From Thermothielavioides terrestris NRRL 8126 (taxonomy: Eukaryota; Ascomycota; Sordariomycetes; Sordariales; Chaetomiaceae), in the NCBI RefSeq assembly GCF_000226115.1, contig NC_016458.1, forward strand, positions 8,094,001 to 8,158,000: DNA of 64,000 nt, in the 5' to 3' direction. Made by a program: the position numbers and the translations under genes. The first letter of the stretch is position 1; each line of letters opens with the position of its first letter. The notes under the pieces were generated by a model. The model searched no databases. It was not told where the DNA came from and worked only from the letters and a program-made list of their open reading frames with translations. Below, piece after piece: positions 58,061 through 64,000 of this stretch.

Positions 58061-58308
58061 TGTTATATATAGATAGCCCTTAATAACTATCTAGCGGTAA
58101 ACGTAAAAGGGTAAAAAAGATCAATACCTCTTAGTCTCGTCAACTAATAAGGCGGCACTCCTAAACACTAGTATATATTACAAAAGTATATTGATGTAGT
58201 CTAGTCTCTATAAAAGGGTTGCAAGCGAGGTTCCCTTTTTAAAGGGAACGCTCGTCACCCCTAACCGCGGTGCGGTCATAGGTGCCCTTGCCACAGTTGC
58301 GTGTGACA
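58061..58308 (-). repeat. Gypsy C 5' LTR (248 bp)
   Basis: TGTTATATATAGATAG to GTGTGACA on the plus strand. Its right half keeps CpA/TpG (CACAGTTGCGTGTGACA) and is less mutated than its left half. Confidence 0.92.
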
Positions 58309-58313
58309 AAGAG

Positions 58314-59140
58314 GTTTAGAAAGCCTAGAGGCTAGAGGGGGCCCCAAAGGGTGCAAGGGCTACAAAAGCCTACAACAGTAGAAAAGCAAGCACTAGCGGC
58401 GCTGCAGTGGGCTAGTTGTAGGCCTGCTAGGCAGACGCTTAGAGAGGCCTAGGAGGAGCAGTGGAAGCAAAGGGTTCAGGTGCAGGGTAGGAAGCTTGGG
58501 AGGCTAGCCGACTAGGACCCCCCTAATTACCTCTTTACCAACAGGGCCTTAGCCTAGCATTAAGGCCTAACTAAGGCCTAGAGCTCTCTACTAACCTAGG
58601 CTAGGGTAGGGGCTATAGGCCTTTGGGGCTTCCTTTTTAAGGCCTAGGTCCTAGACGTTAATACCCCCCTCTACGCCTACGGTAAAGGTGTAGAAACGGT
58701 TGAGCACTTAGTGGTCTAGTGCAGGTACCTCCCAAGGCCCAGACCCTAGGCACCCTAGGCTATACGGACCCGCCTAGACCTCTATTACGTACTGCGTAGT
58801 GGAGGAGCCTAGACTCGCAAGCTTGCAAGGGGGGTAGTTAACTAGCTACTACAGTCAGGCCAGCTTCCAGAGTATAGGCTAGCCGCAAGGCTAGACCTTG
58901 CCTAGGAGCCTAGCCTAGGCTAGCCCTGGGCTACTGAGCCTACTCGGCCTAGCTACTCTTTTTCCTTTTCTTTGTAGTATTGGGACTTAGACTCGTTTAT
59001 TTTGTTTTTCTTTGATTCTAGAGGTCGGATATAGGTTTTTCATCTAGCCCTTAGGCACGGTTTTCCTATATTTAAGCGGTAGAAGGACTAGCGAGCCCTA
59101 GCTCAGGGCATATTGGGGTAGGAAATAATAATAATAATAA
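58314..59140 (+). pseudogene. LINE I, right piece: ORF2 C terminus, 3' UTR, tail
   Basis: Resumes exactly at the AAGAG duplication. Encodes the Cys-His region (ETVEHLV..CR near 58700-58730) and the shared 3' UTR. Ends in GGAAATAATAATAATAATAA. Confidence 0.9.
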
Positions 59141-59153
59141 TTAACAATATAAC

Positions 59154-59898
59154 TACTGCAGTACTATAACTTATACTTTGGCAGTTGTAGATAGCTAACA
59201 ACAGCTGTTGATAACTGATAACAACTGTCAAAGGCTATCGACCTTAACGTTTGATAGCAGCTAAGAGCAAATCTAGATAAATGGGTCTAAGCTGTTAGAG
59301 ATCCGAGTTTAAGCCGTTAGATCCGAGTCAAGCCGTTAGATCCGAACGTCATTGGATCCAAACGTTCATATCCAAACGTCACACTCTAGATCTAAACGTC
59401 AGACTCTGGATCTAAACGTTATACTCTTATAACTTAACCGAATATAGCTAATTTAATCCCGATAGGATACTCGGATCTAGCTCTAAGCGTTCGCAACTAC
59501 GTTAGAGCATTCGGGTAAGCTGAACAAAGCCGAAGATACGTACTGCAGTTCTTTATCTATATAGTAATGCAATGCCTCCCGGCTTTGCGAGATAGAACCT
59601 ATTGTGAATAGATCTTTTTGCGAGTTGAACTCGCAGCCTCTGCTTGTTCAATCTATTTTTGCATGTGCTATAGTCACTACCTACGCTACGCCATCTCTGT
59701 AACGAAGCACACTAGTACTAGGGTCCGAAGACCTTATATCCTTGCGATTAGCCTCCCTGTTCCGAACCATCCTCCTGAACCTCCGAACCTTCTAAAACCT
59801 CCCAATCGACCTACCTTGCACCTCTGGTGCATACCTTCGAACCTGTCCTCCAGTGCTAGCCCTCTCCTCTGGCACTATAACAATCTGTCTCTCTGACA
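59154..59898 (+). repeat. Copia A 3' LTR, remaining part
   Basis: Continues 33592-33678 after LINE I (13-bp duplication 59141-59153). Matches 12431-13129 plus a ~46-bp extra segment at about 59790-59840; ends CTCTCTGACA. Confidence 0.9.
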
Positions 59899-62610
59899 TT
59901 TGGCCCCCTAGGAGGACCGGTCGTCGAATTCGTCTTTCGAAGTCTACTAGCCTTTTATTAAGGTATAGGTCTAGAGGGGGAACCTAGGCTTCGGTCTCGA
60001 GGGTATAGGTGGGCGTAGCCTAGTAGGCCCTAGTGACCACTCGGAGGCTACGGTTCTAGGCCTTGGCTAGGCTCCTAGCAATGCCCTAGGGCTAGCCCTA
60101 GGGGGGGGTAGGAGTGTGAGCAGTGGAGGCACTGTAGGCTATAGCACTGTGTATACACTTGGTATAGATTTCCCTAGCCTAGGCTAGGCCAAGGCCCTAA
60201 GTCTTTATAGTAATCCTAGTTAGAGTGTACTCCTAGGTCTATAGCTTGCCCTCTATAGCTGTTCTATAGGCCCCCTACTATAGCCTCTAGTCTAGCTAAG
60301 CTCCTAGGAACCTAGCCGATTGGGTGGGCTATATAGGCCTAGTTCCCCCCCCTTATAGTAGGGCCAAGTGCATTAGGATAGCCTATTGCCGATAGCCTTT
60401 GTTAAAGTGCACTAGTTCGCTCTTTTTAGCTACAAAGGCTATACCCTAGGTTTTAGCCCACTATAGGCATATATCCTAGGCTTTTTCTAGCTACCGAGCG
60501 TTAGCTTCCAAGGTTCTACTAAAGGCAAGTAGGTTAGTATCGTCGGTAAACCCTACTAGGCCTAGATGCGAGTGCTTCTCTTTTAGTACCCTATATAGGG
60601 TGCTAATATAGAGTAGGAATAGCACTGGGGATAGAGGGGAGCTTTGAGGGACCTCTACCGCTACTAGGATAGGCTTTGTAGCTTTCCTATCGAAATAGAG
60701 GATAGCCAATTAGCTAGTTAGCTAAGCCTTAGTCTATAGGACTAGCTACCTTGGGTAGCTAAGGTCTTAAAGGGTGGCTAGGAGCCTTAAATAGTTGACT
60801 ATATCGAAGGCTTTAGAGATATTAAGCTATAGGAGCAAAGCCACTGCCCATTGCCTCTAGGCCTCTTAGACCTAGGCTACCACTAGCTGTATCGCCAGCT
60901 CTGTAGACCTATAGGCCCTATTGCCTATTTGTTCTTTAGGGAGTAGGCTGTTGGCTTTGGCAGCCTCTACAACCCTCCTCGCTACTACTGCCTCTATAAC
61001 CTTGCTAATAGTAGATAATAGAGCGATAGGCCTATAGCTAGCGGGGGTCTAGTAGGCTGCTAGAGGCTTGCTAAGCTTCTACAGTACTACCGTTTTAGCT
61101 ACTTTGAACTGTGGGGGGAACCACCCTACCTATAGGTATCTAGTGGCTAGTTTAGCTAGGATCTAGGCCAGTGGTTAGCTATAGGCCTTAAGTAGGCTAG
61201 TAGGTAGGAGGTCTTCTCCTAGGGCCTTTTATAGGGCAGTGCCTATAGAGCTTGGCTAATGTCTTTAGGTATCACCCTCCGTTCGATAGTAAATTGGCTA
61301 GGCTAGTCCTAGGCAAGGCTAGGGTCTTAGATATTAGAAAGGTCGATAGGTAAGTTCGGGAAAAACTGGTCTATAAAGGCTTAGGCCTTAGCCTCGAAGG
61401 TGGTTAGGCTAGGGGCCCCCTAGGCTACTTAGAGGGCTTGGAGCTTAGGGGGGTCGACAGGGGTATAGCTCTTGAGCTGGGCCCACTTTTCTAGCCTCTA
61501 TAGTAGAGCCTAGTTGTCGCTAGCCTCTTAGAGGGTAGCCCTCTAGCTAGCTATTTTAAAGGCTTTAATAGCCCTCGACAACGCCTTGGCGGCCCTGTTG
61601 TAGCTTGTCTAGTACTTGGGGGTAGGGACTGCTTTGTAGGCCCTCTTGGCCTGCCTAGCCTGTTTTCGAAGATCCTAGATCTCTAGGGACTACTATAGGG
61701 CTTAGAAGCCTTAGTAGGGCCGTTTCCAGGGGGTAGTGCGGTTTACGATAGCCTATAGCTTGGCTATTAACTTGTCGAAGGCCTCCTATAGGCTCTAGGC
61801 CGTTGTAGCCTACTTGGTAAGCTCACCTAAGGTAAGCCCTATTATAATAGGCAAGGTCTTCGCTTCGGCTTCGACCTCGTCCTTTCGCATTATACCCTAG
61901 GCCTACCCTATTAGATAGCTACCCTAGCACCCTCTAGGCCTAGATACTAGGGCTTCAAGGGCCTAGGGGTAGTGGTTAGACCGCCCCCTAGTGTCTAGGC
62001 TATAGTAGGTGCCTTATAGGCCTATAGAGGCCCAAATATAGTAAATAGTCGATAGCTAAGCTAGCTAATGGCCTTGGAGGGCCTAAGTTATAGCCTTATA
62101 GGGCGTATAGAGCTTAAGATCCTACTAGATAGCTAGATTAAGCAGCTCGTCGGCCCTTCGATCTAGCTGGCTATACTAGTCCCAACAGGGGTAGTGGAGG
62201 TTGAAGTCCCCCGCTAGGACCATAGGTACTATAGAGGTGGGTAGCTATAGGAGCCTGCTTAGCACCTCCTTAGAGTCTAGAAGGTTGTAAACCGACTAGA
62301 CCTTAAGGCCCTGCTTTAGCTAGACCTAGCACCAGAGATCCTCTATACTATAGTCCCATTGGCTAACCCTATAGCGCTTAGTAATATATAGGGCTACCTA
62401 GGCCTTAAGCTTATAGACCAAGTGGTATTAGGAGCTTCGAAGGCAGTAGGTCGACTTGGTAAATAGGTTGACCTACGGTTTTTAGATAGCTAAGATATCG
62501 AAATTAGACTCCTCGAGTAGGGACTTAATCGCCTCCTTGCTACCCTAGGTGTTCTACGACAGGATCTATATAGTTATAGCGCTATTAGGTAGTTGAGAGT
62601 GGTCGGCTAG
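59899..62610 (-). pseudogene. LINE F ORF2 (endonuclease-RT)
   Basis: An uninterrupted piece at 60491-60709 carries the RT core: SPLSPVLFLLYIS and GFTDDTNLLAF, keeping the catalytic D-D pair. The endonuclease GDFN motif lies near 62195-62210 (GGGGACTTCAACC on the minus strand, not mutated). Confidence 0.87.
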
Positions 62611-62649
62611 GTTAGGCTCTAGGCCTCTAGTTGGCTAGGTAGTTGGCTA

Positions 62650-64000
62650 GGTAGCTAGCTAGGTTAGCTAGCCTAAAAAGCGAAGCCCTAGGTAGGAATT
62701 AAATTCGCGAAGTTGTAGTCGAGCTAGCGCTATATTAGGTCCTAAGCTACATCCTAGGTTGCAACTGCTATACCGCTAGGCTTGCTATAGGGCCGTTTTA
62801 ATAGCTAGGCTAAGCTAGGGCTATTGGGTTCAACTAGGTTAAGGGCAAAGATTCGACTATTATCTCGAGACTAGTGACTAGGCCTAGCGGCTAGGGCCCG
62901 AGCAAAGGTCTAAGGTCGGTAGGCATAGGCCTCCTAGGCCTAGCCTTGACCTAGACCTAGGCTAGGTAGCCCCTATCCTAGGCTAAGTGCTTTCCCCCAT
63001 AGGCTAGGCAGTGGGGTAGCCAAAGGCCTTTGCGAGTAGGGCAGTCTATCTTAGCTTGTCTACCTTCCTAGCTATAGGCCTTAGTTCTATAGCTAGGGTA
63101 TAGGGCCTCCTTACGGCAGTAGCGTTGGATATGCCCCCACTTCTAGCACTTAAAGCACTAGGTGGGGTTCAAGGTTGGCTAGTATAGCTCGCAGTCGAAT
63201 AGCTAGGCCCTCTAGAGCAAGCCCTCTTCGTAGGCCTTTATAGCCTCGAATTGATTGGCTAAGGCAATAAGGATTGTAGCCCTAGTATAGCCCTTAGCCA
63301 TTAGGAGCCTAAACTTGACCTTGTTAACGCTCTAGAGGCTAATCTCCTATTGGAAAGTAGCCTCCAAGACCCCTTCTAGGTCCTTACGGTACATCCTTTT
63401 AACTAGGATTGCGAAGGTCCTTATAGCCTCCTAAGCCTATAGGCCAAAGACCTTTGGGACCTACTTTTCCTAGTTGGCTAAATACTATTCCTTAGTAGCT
63501 AGGTCCTTAAAGGTTAGAATAATATCTCTACTAGGGAGCTTCTAGGCTACTATAGCCTTATTAGGCCTTTCCAAAGCTTGGTTAATAGCTTGGATCACCT
63601 AGGCCGAGGTCCTTTTAGCTAGTTTGGCCAGTATACTAGCCCTATATATCGTGAGCTCTCTGGCAGCCCTAGGTAGGACTACCTTCTAGGGGGCAACAGA
63701 GTCCCCTAGAGGGGCCCCTACGGCTATATCAGCCTAGGTTCGGGCCTATAGCTTCCATTGGTTGGTTTCTATAATGGCCTTTTTAACCTCTTTGGCTATA
63801 AGCTTCTATAGGCCTTGTTTAAGCAAGCTCGTAGGCCCTAGGGCAAGGCCTTCGGCCTGACTACTAGCCTAGTAGGCCTCCTTTAGTTTGCCTATAATAC
63901 CCTAGGCCTAGGCCTTTGCTTCGGCTAGCACCAAGGCTAGTAGGCTACTCTAGAGGCTTTAAATTTCCTTCTAGGCCCAGTGGGCCTTTGGCTAGGCCTA
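62650..64000 (-). pseudogene. LINE F ORF1, N terminus outside window
   Basis: C-terminal Gln/Pro/Ser repeat near 62620-62660 and zinc knuckle region near 63130-63170 (minus strand). The start codon is beyond 64000. Confidence 0.72.

Larger units (their letters stand above)
38220..58308 (-). mobile_element. Gypsy C, full-length Ty3/gypsy (chromodomain) with extra ORF, nested insertions
   Basis: Identical-length LTRs (248 bp) and an exact 5-bp duplication. Minus-strand order: 5' LTR 58308-58061, primer-binding site, gag (58040 down to about 54150, split by LINE J), protease (DIGS at 53944-53933), RT (Y-I-D-N at 52474-52463), RNase H, integrase, chromodomain (42270-42080), ORF3 (41137-38641), 3' LTR 38467-38220. 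Removing the solo LTR, copia D and LINE J leaves about 10.6 kb. Confidence 0.92.
33679..59140 (+). mobile_element. LINE I, full-length LINE interrupted by gypsy C
   Basis: Left piece 33679-38219, right piece 58314-59140; together about 5.37 kb, the family length. It is flanked by an exact 13-bp duplication (33666-33678 and 59141-59153) in the copia A 3' LTR. It is interrupted by gypsy C with the 5-bp duplication AAGAG. Confidence 0.93.
12344..59898 (+). mobile_element. Copia A composite, Ty1/copia element with nested insertions
   Basis: 5' LTR 12344-13129, half-tRNA-type primer-binding site, gag-protease to 14781, pre-integrase/integrase 20285-20781, integrase C terminus and RT 26125-27551, RNase H 32898-33176, tandem repeats, then the 3' LTR in two pieces (33592-33678 and 59154-59898). 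The pieces are collinear and in one frame apart from RIP stops. No target duplication is seen at its outer ends (CCTAA on the left, TTTGG on the right). Confidence 0.9.
59899..64000 (-). mobile_element. LINE F, right piece, continuing beyond window
   Basis: Minus-strand ORF2 and most of ORF1. Starts at a point matching 21657 in LINE G, whereas the left piece stops at the equivalent of 21448, so ~208 bp are missing at the copia A junction. The 5' end lies past the window. Confidence 0.9.

Noticed and set aside
59618..59896. 92-residue reading frame in copia A LTR (also 12888-13103)
   Set aside because: Lies wholly in the LTR next to the primer-binding site; the two copies differ by a 46-bp indel that changes the frame, which argues against coding.
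1..64000. Host genes, rRNA, CRISPR or bacterial features
   Set aside because: Every stretch longer than a few hundred bases could be assigned to a retroelement or its untranslated parts; no such features were seen.

Overview
This window looks like one block of nested, mutation-ravaged retrotransposons from a filamentous ascomycete (Pezizomycotina-type) genome. I found no host housekeeping gene, rRNA, convincing tRNA or CRISPR array. The fungal assignment rests on three things. (1) Tad1-like LINEs, a Ty3/gypsy element with a chromodomain, and several Ty1/copia elements, all with fungal-style domains. (2) A mutation pattern typical of repeat-induced point mutation (RIP): CpA/TpG are strongly depleted in favour of TpA, and the reading frames are broken almost only by TAG and TAA where Gln or Trp codons would be expected. 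(3) One 66-nt intron with fungal-type splice and branch signals. GC content stays moderate because the LINEs are GC-rich.

Layout, left to right. 1-4619: LINE A (minus), cut by the window edge. 4620-7620: the 3' end of a Ty3/gypsy element (family C), with an extra open reading frame and its 3' LTR. 7621-8345: 3' end of LINE B (plus). 8346-11566: copia E (minus; RT and integrase parts), split by a 1247-bp TRIM-like element (8650-9896) with a perfect 5-bp target duplication. 11567-11694: gypsy C LTR fragment. 11695-12343 and 59899-64000: LINE F (minus). These two pieces flank a 47.5-kb composite based on copia A (12344-59898, plus).

Inside copia A lie, in order: gypsy B (14782-20284, minus; gag-protease only), LINE G (20782-26124, minus), LINE H (27552-32897, plus) and, within its 3' LTR, LINE I (33679-59140, plus). 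LINE I is itself split by a full-length gypsy C (38220-58308, minus). Gypsy C in turn holds a solo LTR of gypsy B (38996-39496), a copia D insertion (44247-51994, minus) and a 5'-truncated LINE J (56341-57570, plus). Most junctions carry target-site duplications, so the order of insertion can be read directly.

Most unusual points: (i) gypsy C carries a third gene of 664 codons between integrase and 3' LTR, with the same length in both copies seen; I do not recognise its product. (ii) Copia D ends in an inverted LTR plus primer-binding site, so both outer ends are U3 ends, yet it has a clean 5-bp duplication. (iii) Copia D also carries an antisense, intron-containing gene between pol and its 3' LTR. 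(iv) The TRIM-like element shares its LTR tip and primer-binding site with gypsy C and has three strong hairpins. (v) Gypsy B has gag and protease but no reverse transcriptase. All coding regions are pseudogenes as they stand; boundaries inside coding regions are approximate unless stated.
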